A DNA stretch of 64,000 bases from an uncultured Opitutaceae bacterium (GTDB lineage: Bacteria; Verrucomicrobiota; Verrucomicrobiia; Opitutales; Opitutaceae). Positions 25,239 through 33,476 of the stretch are shown here, one piece after another; positions within the stretch are counted from its first letter, which is position 1, and every line of letters begins with the position of its first letter. The stretch covers positions 54,587 to 118,586 of the forward strand of contig CALFNN010000030.1 of the NCBI GenBank assembly GCA_937902925.1, given 5' to 3'. A program made the translations under genes and the position numbers. Under the pieces are notes generated by a model, which saw nothing but the letters and a program-made list of their open reading frames with translations, had not been told where the DNA came from and ran no database searches.

Positions 25239-25898
25239 TCAGGCGTCCGAACCCGGAGGCTGGTCGGAGGCGTCGCCTTCCGCGCGGTGTTCGTCCGGCA
25301 CGTGAAAGCGGGGTTTGCGTTTGTTGACCGGCAGCGGGGTGAGCATCACGTGGATGTTGCGCCCGATCAATTTCGGCTCGGCATCGGGATGACCCATGCC
25401 CACCAGGCCGGCGACGGCGCGTTTCATCACGGCGAAGCCGAGTTCGGTGTGCGCCATTTCGCGGCCGCGGAATTTGAGCCGGAGCTTCACCTTGTTGCCA
25501 TGATCGAGAAACTCCTCGGCATGGCGGAGCTTGGTGTCGAAATCATGCGCCTCGATGCGCGCGGTGAACTCGATTTCCTTGATCTTGCTCGCGGTCGACT
25601 TCACGTGCGAGGTCTTCTTCGATTCCTCGTAGACGTATTTGCCGAAATCCATGATCCGGCACACGGGCGGTGTGGCGTTGGGCGCGACCTCGACGAGGTC
25701 GAGCCCGACCTCGAGCGCGAGGTTGACGGCCTTGGGGGTGTCGAGCACGCCGAGCTGCTTGCCCTCGGGGGAGATCACGCGAACCTGCGGGACCTTGATG
25801 CGGTGGTTGCGGCGGATGGCCGCGAACGGGTCGACATTGCGACGCTGGTAAGAGCCGGAGCGGTTGCCGCCGCCGGCGGAGGGAAACGAATTGGCCAT
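25239..25898 (-). CDS. infC: Translation initiation factor IF-3
   Basis: A 219-residue IF3 with both domains: the N-domain ([48 protein letters not shown]), the linker, and the C-domain (KEIEFTARIEAHDFDTKLRH, FLDHGNKVKLRLKFRGREMA). An acidic and proline-rich tail (~200-219) exceeds the E. coli length of 180. ATG 25898 is used here; I see no in-frame AUU start of the self-regulating type. rpmI and rplT, the usual followers, are absent; two amidase genes come next instead. A second gene with only the N-domain lies just upstream. Confidence 0.95.
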   Translation of the reverse strand: MANSFPSAGGGNRSGSYQRRNVDPFAAIRRNHRIKVPQVRVISPEGKQLGVLDTPKAVNLALEVGLDLVEVAPNATPPVCRIMDFGKYVYEESKKTSHVKSTASKIKEIEFTARIEAHDFDTKLRHAEEFLDHGNKVKLRLKFRGREMAHTELGFAVMKRAVAGLVGMGHPDAEPKLIGRNIHVMLTPLPVNKRKPRFHVPDEHRAEGDASDQPPGSDA

Positions 25899-25965
25899 CA
25901 ATAAGGTTTGGTCTGGTGACTGGGTCGGGCGGGTATTTCGCCCGGAACCGGGGCGGGAGCAAGGG

Positions 25966-26256
25966 TTATTTGGCAGGGAAAGGCCCCGGACCGTCCCCGT
26001 TCCACCCGCCGGAAACGAATTTGCCAAAGTCCATGATGCGACAGACCGGGGGCACGGCGTTCGGTGCGAGCTCGACGAGGTCAAACCCGGCGCCAAGGGC
26101 GAGCTCGATCGCCTGGGACGTGGCGAAAACGCCCAGCTGCCTGCCTTCCCGCGAAATCACGCGAACCCGCGGGGCCTTGATCCGGCGGTTGCGGCGGATC
26201 GCCGCCAACGGATCGCGACCGCCACCGCCGGCGGGAACGGACGAATCGGCCGTCAC
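25966..26256 (-). CDS. Stand-alone IF-3 N-terminal-domain protein
   Basis: A 96-residue protein that aligns with the first ~85 residues of the adjacent infC product: [37 protein letters not shown] and [18 protein letters not shown], against the matching blocks of IF3. It then stops after a short Gly/Pro tail ([14 protein letters not shown]), so the ribosome-binding C-domain is missing. GTG 26256 overlaps the stop of the upstream Fe-S carrier gene (GTGA), indicating translational coupling. The reading frame is intact and conserved in the N-domain core, which argues against simple decay. It probably arose by duplication of infC. Function is unknown; it could compete with or modulate IF3, or bind 30S subunits through the N-domain alone. 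Confidence 0.8.
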   Translation of the reverse strand: MTADSSVPAGGGGRDPLAAIRRNRRIKAPRVRVISREGRQLGVFATSQAIELALGAGFDLVELAPNAVPPVCRIMDFGKFVSGGWNGDGPGPFPAK

Positions 26257-26648
26257 ACGCTGAAGCTCTCGCCGCAGGAGCAACTGGCCTTGGCATTCGG
26301 ATTCGAAAACTTGAACCCGCCCGCGACCATCGCACTGGAGTAGTCGAGGTGCGTGCCCTTGAGGTAGAGCGCGCTTTTGCTGTCGACGACGACCTGCGCC
26401 CCACCCGTGCGCACGAGGATGTCGCCCCGCCCCGGCTCGGGCACGAATTTCATTTTGTAGCTGAGCCCGTTGCAGCCGCCGCCCGTGATCGCGAGCCGCA
26501 GAAACTCCCCCGCCCGCTCGCGCACGACCAGCGCCGCGACTTTCGCGCCGGCGGCGGTCGTGAGCTTGACGAGATTCTCGTTCCCCTCGCGCACGCCCTC
26601 GGGCAGCGGGGACGCGGGCGGCGGAACGATCGTGGCGGTGGCTTCCAT
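26253..26648 (-). CDS. A-type iron-sulfur carrier (IscA/ErpA/HesB family)
   Basis: A 131-residue protein with the three conserved cysteines of the family: one in [13 protein letters not shown] and two in [12 protein letters not shown] at the very C-terminus. A ~25-residue Pro-rich N-terminal extension precedes the domain. Such proteins hold a [2Fe-2S] or [4Fe-4S] cluster or iron and pass it to apo-enzymes. A candidate client in the window is the two-cluster xanthine dehydrogenase, but there is no evidence linking them. The gene is first in a group with the IF3 N-domain gene, infC and the amidases. ATG 26648 was chosen because upstream codons read as non-coding. Confidence 0.92.
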   Translation of the reverse strand: MEATATIVPPPASPLPEGVREGNENLVKLTTAAGAKVAALVVRERAGEFLRLAITGGGCNGLSYKMKFVPEPGRGDILVRTGGAQVVVDSKSALYLKGTHLDYSSAMVAGGFKFSNPNAKASCSCGESFSV

Positions 26649-26902
26649 GCGCCCCCAACCAAACGCGGCGAAGGCCGGACCGCAACTTTTTCGCGTCGCT
26701 CCCGGTTTCCCGCCAACGATGCGGCGCAGCGCGCGACTAGATGCACCGCGCCGCAATCGTTGATTGAAAACAGGGCGTAACGTTGGAACGCCACCCCTGG
26801 CGAGGACGACACTTTTATGCGTCCGGTCCGCGTTGCCGAGACGGCGATGACCGGCGGCGACGGAATTGTGACCAGCGGCGCTTCACCTCCGCCAGCCCGG
26901 CG

Positions 26903-27652
26903 TTATGTCCCCGGACGGAACGGGCTGCCGGAGCTGCGCGGAAGTTTGTCCCGCAACTCCGCCCACTCGCGCCGACTCGCGCGCACGGGCCCGCGCAGGC
27001 CCGCGAAGTGCAGCAGTGGCGCGTCACCCCCATCGTCCTCGATCCGGCTGAGCCGCCCGAGGTTGACCAGTCCCTGCCGGTGCGCGCGGGCGAACGGCGG
27101 CATGGGCAGCACGTCCGCCCACGCCTTGAGCGAGCGGCGCACGAGCAGCTTCTCGCCCGTGCCGAGCATCACCTCGGTGTAGTTCTCGCAGGAGAGAATC
27201 GCCCCGATCTCCGCCAGCGGGACGAAGCGCGCCCCGCCATCCAGCTTGAGCATCACCGTGTCGTCCGTCCGAAGCGCGGCCGCGAGGTGCGGTTCGGCGG
27301 CAGCCGCAGTCGCCGCGCGCTGCAGGCTCGCGGCCAGGCGTTCGGGTCGCACGGGTTTCAACAGGTAGTCGAGTGCGTTGACCTCGAACGCGCGCAGGGC
27401 GTGCTCGTCGTGCGCCGTGACAAAAATGATCTGCGCCGCCGGCCGCACGAACGGCACGAGGTCGAAACCGCTCCCGCCGCGAAGTTGAATGTCGAGAAAC
27501 ACGACGTCGTAGTCGTCGCGCGCGAGCAGCGCTCGCGCCAGCGTCAGGGTGCCCGCCGCTCCGGCCACCGCGACGTCCCCGTGCGCCATCAGCAACACGC
27601 GCAACGCATCGCGGGCGATGGCTTCGTCGTCGATGATCAGGGCGCAAATCAT
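26903..27652 (-). CDS. LytTR-family response regulator
   Basis: A 249-residue two-component regulator. The receiver domain (1-~120) has the acidic pair D8/D9, phospho-acceptor D54 in VVFLDIQL, T79 and K99 (YLLKPVRP). The C-terminal LytTR DNA-binding domain (~140-245) has the typical ILSCENYTEVMLGTGEKLLV and FARAHRQGLVNLGRLSRIE. These regulators bind pairs of direct repeats in promoters. The gene follows its kinase by 28 bases on the same strand. The receiver-LytTR arrangement with a LytS-type kinase is a classic pair; the target genes are unknown. The 254 bp after it contain no recognised gene. Confidence 0.92.
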   Translation of the reverse strand: MICALIIDDEAIARDALRVLLMAHGDVAVAGAAGTLTLARALLARDDYDVVFLDIQLRGGSGFDLVPFVRPAAQIIFVTAHDEHALRAFEVNALDYLLKPVRPERLAASLQRAATAAAAEPHLAAALRTDDTVMLKLDGGARFVPLAEIGAILSCENYTEVMLGTGEKLLVRRSLKAWADVLPMPPFARAHRQGLVNLGRLSRIEDDGGDAPLLHFAGLRGPVRASRREWAELRDKLPRSSGSPFRPGT

Positions 27653-27680
27653 GGGTGGGACCGGGGCGATGGCGCGGCGT

Positions 27681-30600
27681 TCAGGCGGAGGCGCGGCCCG
27701 TGGCTCCGGTGCGCGCCAAGCCATCGGACCACAATTTCAATCTCACTGTCACCCACCCCTGTTTCACTTCCGTCGTGATTTCGTGGGCGTCGGGGAACGT
27801 GCGCTGCAATCGCTGGCGCAGGTTGTCCAGGCCGAGACCGGAGTTCGCCCGGGGCCGCGCGGGGTTGGGCTCGACCCACAGGCCGGTGTTGGCCACCTCG
27901 AGGATCAGCGCGCTCCGCCGGCCCGCGGCCGCCGCCTCGCTCGGCTCGACCCGCGCGGCGAGACGCAGGCCGAGTTCGTCGGGGCTCGTGCTGCCGCCGT
28001 ATTTGATCGCGTTCTCGACGAGCGGCTGGAGCAGGAACGGCGGGATGCGGACTTCTCGCGCCGCCTCCTCCAGCGCGATCTCGATCCGCAGGCTGTCCTT
28101 CCAGCGCACTTTCTCGATGTCGAGATAGAGGCCCATCTGTTTGAAGGACGCCCCGACGGTCGTCGACTCCGCCTCGTCGCGCGTGATCGCGGCCCGGCAG
28201 AAGTCCGCCAGCCGCAGCACCATGTCGGCGGCGCCGGCGGGCGCGGTGAGCACGAGGCCGTAAACGGAGTTGAGCGCGTTGTAGAGAAAATGCGGATTGA
28301 GCTGGTAACGCAGCACCTCGAGCCGGGCCTTTTCCTCGCCGAGGCGGGCGGCGGTTTTTTCGTCGATCTCGAGCTGGCGCAGCCGCGCGAGCTCGGCGTT
28401 TTGCCCGACGAGCGCCTGGTTTTTCTCCGCCAGCTCCGCGGTGCGCCTGGCCACCACCGCTTCGAGTCGCGCGGTCTGCCCGCGCAGCGCCCGGGTGCGC
28501 AATTTCACGAGCCCGGCCAGCGCCAGCGCGCCCGCGCCCGCGTAACCGGCGAGCATCCACCGCGCGAGCCACCAGGGCGGATCGATGGCAAAGGGCAGCG
28601 CGACCTCATCGCTCGCCCGGCCCGCCGGATCGCGCGCCTGCACGCGAAACGTGAAATGCCGGTAGGGCAGATTGGTGAAATCCCGCCACGGCTCCGCCGA
28701 CCAGCCGGTCCAGTCGGAGTCGAGCCCGTCGAGACGCGTGCGATATTGCGCCAGCGGCCGGCCGCGGTGATCGGGCGAGAACAGCGGCGTGGTGAACTCG
28801 AAACGCAGCGAGGTCCGGGCCCGGCTCAACGCCAGCACCGGACCCGCCGGCAGCGTCTCGCCCCAGAGGAGTTCGCCAACATCGGTCGTGACACGCCGCA
28901 GATGCGCGACCGGCGCCGGGAATGGACGCGGCGGACGCCAGTCGAGGTCCGCCGAGACCAGCACGTCGGTTCCGGCGATCCACAGTGTGCGGTCGGCCTC
29001 GTCATCGTAGAGGCTGATCGCGGCGAAATCGCGCAGGATCGGGGCGGCGAGTTCCTGCGTGCGGAAGCGGTTCGGACCGTCGGGGAGCACATGCAGCAAC
29101 CGCCGGTCCGGCGGGCCGAGCCGCAGCCAGCAGGTGCCGTCGTCGTTGGCCGCGATCGCCTCCGCCCCGAGGCGATCGGTGCCGGTTACGCCGGCGATGC
29201 GCGTCTCCGGCACGAACCGGTCCCTCCCGGCGTCGTAGCGCCGCAGCCACGTCGCGCACGTCGCGACCACCGTGCCGCCCAGCGAAAAAAACCGAACGTG
29301 CTCGCCCGGTGGCGGCGGCGGCACGCCCTCGGCGCCGGCGTAGGTTCGCACCGGCGCCTCGAGCCGGCGGCCGCTCCGAAAATCCGCCCGCCACACGCGG
29401 CCGTCCGCCGTCGCCGCCCAAACCCAGCCGTCGCCCGGGTCGAAGATCGTGTCGACGACGCCCTGGAGATTCTGCCAGCGCCCCTGCGTCGACCAGCCGC
29501 GTCCGTCGGGTTCGAAAATCCACACGCCCTGCGCGTCGCCCGCGAACAAGGCGGGCGCGGCGCCGCGGGCGGCGGCGAGCGTCGCGACGCCCAAATTGCT
29601 CAGCACCCGCGTTCCGAGGTCGGCGCGAACCTGGACCAGGCCCGCCGCCGCCGCGAAGAGTTCGTCCCCGACGACCGCGAGGGAGTCCGCGCCCCGCAAC
29701 AAATTCACGGCAGGTAAGAATTCCCCCGACCGTTCGGCGTAACCCGACACGCCCTCCGAGTGCGCCACGAACAGCACGCCGTGATTGCGCACGATTTCCC
29801 TCGGGTTGCCCTGCAGGTTTTGTGCGCCTTCGTGCCGGGAATAGCGGCGGCGCAAATCGAGCCGGACGATGCGTTCGGCCCCCGGCAGCCACATCCCGCC
29901 CTCGGCATCCTCCATCATGTGCGTCAACCGCGTGTTCAGCACGGTCGGCATCCGGTCGATGACCCGCTCCAGGCTTCCGTCCGCCGCGCAGATCGCCACG
30001 GCGGGGCGGGCGAGCGAAAACGCCATCCTTCCGTCGGCGAGAAACGTTCCCGCCACGGCGACGGCCGTGCGAAAAAACGGCATCGCGTCAGGCAGGATCC
30101 GCCAGTTCCGCGCGCCGCGGTGCCATCGCACCGGCCCAAGCGCCGTGAGCAACTGCCAGTCGCCATCGCCCATGTCATGCGCGGCGAACACCTGCAGCGG
30201 ATTCGGCCGCTCCGGGGGCGGCGCAATGTCGGCCCGTAACAACGCCGGCACCAGTTTCCCGTCTTCCCCGAGGCGCAACACTTCCCGGTCGGCCACCGAC
30301 GTGTAGACCCCGCCATCCATCCGCCACACCGGGCCAAACCGCTCGGCCGTCCGCCAGGTGGTAACCGCATCGTGGGCGCCGACCCGCACGATGTGTTGCA
30401 GGCCGCCAAACCAAACCCCGTCGGGCGCGGCCACCGCCTCGCCGGTGTAGTTGAGCGCCCCGTCCGGCAACTCATCGACCACGGTGACCGCGCGCAATCC
30501 TCCCTGCCCGTCCGCCTCGAGTCGCGCGATCTCGTTCGCCGCGCCGACCCAGACCCGCCCCCCGGTGTCGACCGCCAGCGTCTCGGCCCGATCTTTCTTG

Positions 30601-30896
30601 GGCAGGGGAATCAGTTGCCAGTGCGCCCCGTCGAACTCGAGCACGCCCTCGTTGTTCGCCACGTAGATGTAACCCGTGACAGGATGCTGCACGATGCTCT
30701 CGTTCGTCGCCCCGCCGTCGTAGTCGTCGGTGCGCCAGATCCGGACAAAAGGATGCCCGGTCACGCGGGGCGAAGCGGGCGCCGCCAGCGGCGCATCGAC
30801 CGGGCGCATCGGCTGGCTGAGGCATGGCGGTCGCAGCGCGGGCCAGCACGCCAGCCCGGCGAGCGACAGCAAACCTATGCGCAAAAAGCGGGGCAC
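27681..30896 (-). CDS. Propeller-type LytS-family sensor histidine kinase
   Basis: A 1,071-residue membrane kinase. After a signal segment (FLRIGLLSLAGLACW), a long periplasmic part (~35-680) consists of two-component-regulator beta-propeller repeats (for example GYIYVANNEGVLEFDGAHW, VWVGAANEIARLE), then a Y_Y_Y-type Ig-like domain (~690-765, RHFTFRVQARDPAGRASDE), one TM segment (~780), a coiled coil (RTAELAEKNQALVGQNAEL) and the His_kinase module with LNPHFLYNALNS (H ~868), the N box VENAIKYGG (~962) and NSGLGLDNLRQRL (~1020). This resembles the sensors of Bacteroidetes/Verrucomicrobia that detect glycans or other extracellular signals. Partner of the adjacent LytTR regulator. Confidence 0.9.
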   Translation of the reverse strand: MPRFLRIGLLSLAGLACWPALRPPCLSQPMRPVDAPLAAPASPRVTGHPFVRIWRTDDYDGGATNESIVQHPVTGYIYVANNEGVLEFDGAHWQLIPLPKKDRAETLAVDTGGRVWVGAANEIARLEADGQGGLRAVTVVDELPDGALNYTGEAVAAPDGVWFGGLQHIVRVGAHDAVTTWRTAERFGPVWRMDGGVYTSVADREVLRLGEDGKLVPALLRADIAPPPERPNPLQVFAAHDMGDGDWQLLTALGPVRWHRGARNWRILPDAMPFFRTAVAVAGTFLADGRMAFSLARPAVAICAADGSLERVIDRMPTVLNTRLTHMMEDAEGGMWLPGAERIVRLDLRRRYSRHEGAQNLQGNPREIVRNHGVLFVAHSEGVSGYAERSGEFLPAVNLLRGADSLAVVGDELFAAAAGLVQVRADLGTRVLSNLGVATLAAARGAAPALFAGDAQGVWIFEPDGRGWSTQGRWQNLQGVVDTIFDPGDGWVWAATADGRVWRADFRSGRRLEAPVRTYAGAEGVPPPPPGEHVRFFSLGGTVVATCATWLRRYDAGRDRFVPETRIAGVTGTDRLGAEAIAANDDGTCWLRLGPPDRRLLHVLPDGPNRFRTQELAAPILRDFAAISLYDDEADRTLWIAGTDVLVSADLDWRPPRPFPAPVAHLRRVTTDVGELLWGETLPAGPVLALSRARTSLRFEFTTPLFSPDHRGRPLAQYRTRLDGLDSDWTGWSAEPWRDFTNLPYRHFTFRVQARDPAGRASDEVALPFAIDPPWWLARWMLAGYAGAGALALAGLVKLRTRALRGQTARLEAVVARRTAELAEKNQALVGQNAELARLRQLEIDEKTAARLGEEKARLEVLRYQLNPHFLYNALNSVYGLVLTAPAGAADMVLRLADFCRAAITRDEAESTTVGASFKQMGLYLDIEKVRWKDSLRIEIALEEAAREVRIPPFLLQPLVENAIKYGGSTSPDELGLRLAARVEPSEAAAAGRRSALILEVANTGLWVEPNPARPRANSGLGLDNLRQRLQRTFPDAHEITTEVKQGWVTVRLKLWSDGLARTGATGRASA

Positions 30897-31057
30897 GGGG
30901 CGCAGCCTGAGTCACGGGCAGGCGCGTGTCCATTCGTCGTCATCTCGGGGCCGCCCGCCATCGCCGGGTGACGGCTGGCGGTGGGATCGTGACGAACGGC
31001 AGGGGCGCATTCCTCCTCGCGCCGAAGCGGTGGCGGTCTGCCAACAAGAGCCGCTTT

Positions 31058-31981
31058 TCAGCCCGGCATCCTTGCGCGGATCAACCGCCGCGCCACGGCG
31101 ACCGCGTTCGCCAAACTCGTCCCGCGCGCGACACCCGTGCCCGCGATGCCGAACGCCGTGCCGTGATCCGGGCTCGTGCGCACGTGCGGCAGGCCGAGGG
31201 TCACGTTGACCGCCTCGTCGAAATCGACCGCCTTCAGCGGCGCCAGCCCCTGGTCGTGATAGAGCGCCACGATGACGTCGAACTCGCCGCGCAGCTGGCG
31301 CGCGAACAGCGTGTCGCCCGGTTCGCAGCGCGAGAGCCCGGGAAACTCCGCGCGCAGGTGATCGAGCGCCGGATTGATGAAATCGCGTTCCTCCTCGCCC
31401 AGCAACCCGCCCTCACCCGCGTGCGGGTTGAGCCCGCACACGCCGATCCGCGGGTTCGCGATGCCGTCGGCGCGAACCAGTGCGTCCGCCGCCACCACGG
31501 TCCGGTGCAACAACTGCGGCCCGAGCAATTGCGGCACTTCGCACAGCGGCACATGCCACGTGGCCAGGGCCACGCGGAGTTTTCCGCCGCAAAAACACAT
31601 CACCGGCTCGCCGCCCCAGCGGGCCGCGAAGAATTCCGTCTGGCCCGGAAACGGATAGCCGATCTTCGCCAGTTCGCCTTTGCTCACGGGCCCGGTGACG
31701 ACCCCGGAAAATTCGCCGCTCCTGCACCCGGCCGCCGCCCGCTCCATCGCCGCCCACGCCACCAGCGCACCCTCGCCGGTCGGGACGCCCGGCGTCGCCG
31801 CAAATTTCTCGAGGCCGACGACGATTCTCTCCGCCGGCGTGTCGAGCGAGGCCAGCCACGGCGCCGGGCCGATCACGGCCGCGCCACCCGCCTCGTCGCG
31901 GTGGGCCGCCAGCCAGGCCGCGATGATCTCCGGGCCGACCCCCGCTGGATCGCCGCAGGTAATGGCGAGCTTAGCCGGCAT
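31058..31981 (-). CDS. pdxA: 4-hydroxythreonine-4-phosphate dehydrogenase
   Basis: A 307-residue PdxA (NAD-dependent step of pyridoxal 5'-phosphate synthesis). Motifs: LAITCGDPAGVGPEI at the N-terminus, VTGPVSKGEL, the metal-binding His residues in WHVPLCEVPQ, ALYHDQGLAPLK and TSPDHGTAFGIAG. Length is near the family norm (~330). ATG 31981 lies inside the end of lpxA, an 11-base overlap, so the two are coupled. A role in D-erythronate catabolism (PdxA2) is less likely because no partner gene is nearby. It is followed by 76 bases, then the kinase gene, on the same strand. Confidence 0.93.
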   Translation of the reverse strand: MPAKLAITCGDPAGVGPEIIAAWLAAHRDEAGGAAVIGPAPWLASLDTPAERIVVGLEKFAATPGVPTGEGALVAWAAMERAAAGCRSGEFSGVVTGPVSKGELAKIGYPFPGQTEFFAARWGGEPVMCFCGGKLRVALATWHVPLCEVPQLLGPQLLHRTVVAADALVRADGIANPRIGVCGLNPHAGEGGLLGEEERDFINPALDHLRAEFPGLSRCEPGDTLFARQLRGEFDVIVALYHDQGLAPLKAVDFDEAVNVTLGLPHVRTSPDHGTAFGIAGTGVARGTSLANAVAVARRLIRARMPG

Positions 31982-32732
31982 CGCCTTCTCCGGTCGCGGC
32001 CCGCCGGGCGCGCGCAAAACTGCGTTTGCCCTCGGCGAAGAATTCCAGGAAGTGCCGCGCTTCCGCCGTCTCGAACGCCTTCGCCGCCAGCCGCGCCGCC
32101 GCGACCTCGCGGATGTTGCCCGGGGTGAAATACACCTCGCGAAACGCCGCCTTGAGTTCGGCGATCGCCACCCGGTTGAAGCCGCGACGCCTCAGGCCAA
32201 CGACATTGAAGCCGATCACGTCGTCGCGCTCGGCGACCATCGTGTAGTGGGGCACGTCGCGCGTGATCGATGCGTGGCCCGCGACCATCACGCTTTCGCC
32301 GATCCGGCAGAACTGGTGCACCGCCGCGCCGCCGCCGAGAAACGTATGGTCGCCCACGCTCACGTGCCCGCCGAGCAGCGCCGCGTTGGCGAAGACGACA
32401 TTGTTGCCCACTGCACAGTCATGCGCGGCGTGACTCGCCGCCATCATGAAGCAATTCTCGCCGACGGTCGTGAATTTCCCCGCATGGATCGAACGATTGA
32501 TGGTCACATGCTCGCGGACGACCGTCCCCGCCCCGACGCGCACGCCTCCGTCGGTCGCCCGGTCGAATTTCAGATACTGCGGATCGCCCCCGAGCACCGC
32601 GAAGGGATGCACGACCACGCGAGCGCCGAGCACGCAGTGTTTGGTGACGATGGCATAGGCCATGATCTCGCAGTCGGCGCCGAGCTGCGCGCCCGGCTCG
32701 ACGATGGCGGCGGGATGAACGACGGTCGGCAT
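31971..32732 (-). CDS. lpxA: UDP-N-acetylglucosamine O-acyltransferase
   Basis: A 253-residue left-handed beta-helix acyltransferase catalysing the first step of lipid A synthesis. Hexapeptide repeats (V-x-x-x-A-x type: VEPGAQLGADCEI, VGENCFMMAASHAAHDC, VFANAALLGGHVSVGDHTF) run through residues 1-190, with the catalytic His in SHAAHDC (~101-104) and the C-terminal helical part from ~195 (LKAAFREVYF). It shows that the organism makes lipid A and so has a Gram-negative outer membrane. The usual lpxD/fabZ/lpxB neighbours are absent; it lies between pdxA and an unknown gene. Confidence 0.95.
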   Translation of the reverse strand: MPTVVHPAAIVEPGAQLGADCEIMAYAIVTKHCVLGARVVVHPFAVLGGDPQYLKFDRATDGGVRVGAGTVVREHVTINRSIHAGKFTTVGENCFMMAASHAAHDCAVGNNVVFANAALLGGHVSVGDHTFLGGGAAVHQFCRIGESVMVAGHASITRDVPHYTMVAERDDVIGFNVVGLRRRGFNRVAIAELKAAFREVYFTPGNIREVAAARLAAKAFETAEARHFLEFFAEGKRSFARARRAATGEGDAG

Positions 32733-32755
32733 GGCAGGGCGATCGGGCGCACGCC

Positions 32756-33382
32756 CTACGGCTTCGCCTTTCGCGCAACCCGGTCGGGCAGCAGGTCGAG
32801 CTGCGTCTCCTTCACCAGATCGTAGTTTTTGAGAATGCGCATGACCTGGAGAGTGTCGCTCTTGCTGTAGTTCTGGTTCACTTCGACCTTGTCGAGCAGG
32901 TCGAGCAGCATCGCGCGAAACGAGACGATCGCATCCACCCCGCGGGCCTTGAGCAGCTCGACGCTCTGCGAGCGAAACGGCTCCGCGGTCGGGAGGCTCG
33001 GCAGCACGAGAATCTTGGTCAGCGAACCGCCCGCATCGTCGGTCGCTTCCGCCGGGAAGAAACGCTCCGCCTCCTTCAGGACGTTTTGCTCGAGGAACGA
33101 AAAAATCTCCGGGCTGCTCTTCAGCATCGTCGGCGAAAACACGCCGGTGTGCCAGCCCTTCACCGCCACGACCGCCTTCTGGACGAACGGCAGCTCGTTC
33201 GAAAAAAGAAAGAAGTCCGGCTTGCGCGCACCCCGTCGCCAGGCCGGGTTGAACACCATCAGGTCGATCTCCTCCTCCGCGTGCTTGCGGCGCGATTGCA
33301 CCTGATACTTCCGGGCCTGGCGGACGAGAAATCCGTTTTGTTCGAAATACTCCCGGACAATGCCTTCGTCGATCGCGGACAT
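32756..33382 (-). CDS. Conserved-looking hypothetical protein, possible PD-(D/E)xK-like fold
   Basis: A 208-residue soluble protein, starting MSAIDEGIVREYFEQNGFLV and ending LLPDRVARKAKP. It has a helix followed by RKHAEEEIDLMVFN and, after a strand-rich stretch, AVVAVKGWHTGVFS. The order E...ID...V-x-K is reminiscent of the PD-(D/E)xK nuclease core, with the usual E/Q before the Lys replaced by Ala, so catalysis is doubtful. The second half is helical (VELLKARGVDAIVSF, VMRILKNYDLV). It is 23 bases upstream of lpxA and probably in the same transcript. I do not recognise the family; the nuclease comparison is a weak inference. Confidence 0.7.
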   Translation of the reverse strand: MSAIDEGIVREYFEQNGFLVRQARKYQVQSRRKHAEEEIDLMVFNPAWRRGARKPDFFLFSNELPFVQKAVVAVKGWHTGVFSPTMLKSSPEIFSFLEQNVLKEAERFFPAEATDDAGGSLTKILVLPSLPTAEPFRSQSVELLKARGVDAIVSFRAMLLDLLDKVEVNQNYSKSDTLQVMRILKNYDLVKETQLDLLPDRVARKAKP

Positions 33383-33396
33383 GAGGGTCAGGGATT

Positions 33397-33428
33397 AACC
33401 GCGAAAGCCGCGGAGCACACGAAAAAAC
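33397..33428. repeat. Degenerate ACCGCGAAAGCCGCGGAGCACACG intergenic element
   Basis: The gap between aroB and the hypothetical gene carries AACCGCGAAAGCCGCGGAGC followed by ACACGAAAAAA. It is a degenerate tandem of ACGCGAAAG-like units, similar in style to the CACGGAAGA triplet near 14,100. Such strings recur between genes in this phylum by my recollection. It may be a relic of a mobile miniature repeat or an mRNA element. No other feature is visible in the gap. Confidence 0.5.
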
Positions 33429-33476
33429 TCCGGCCGCCGGGACCGGCTGTTGCGCGAACGCCACCGGGCTCCATCG

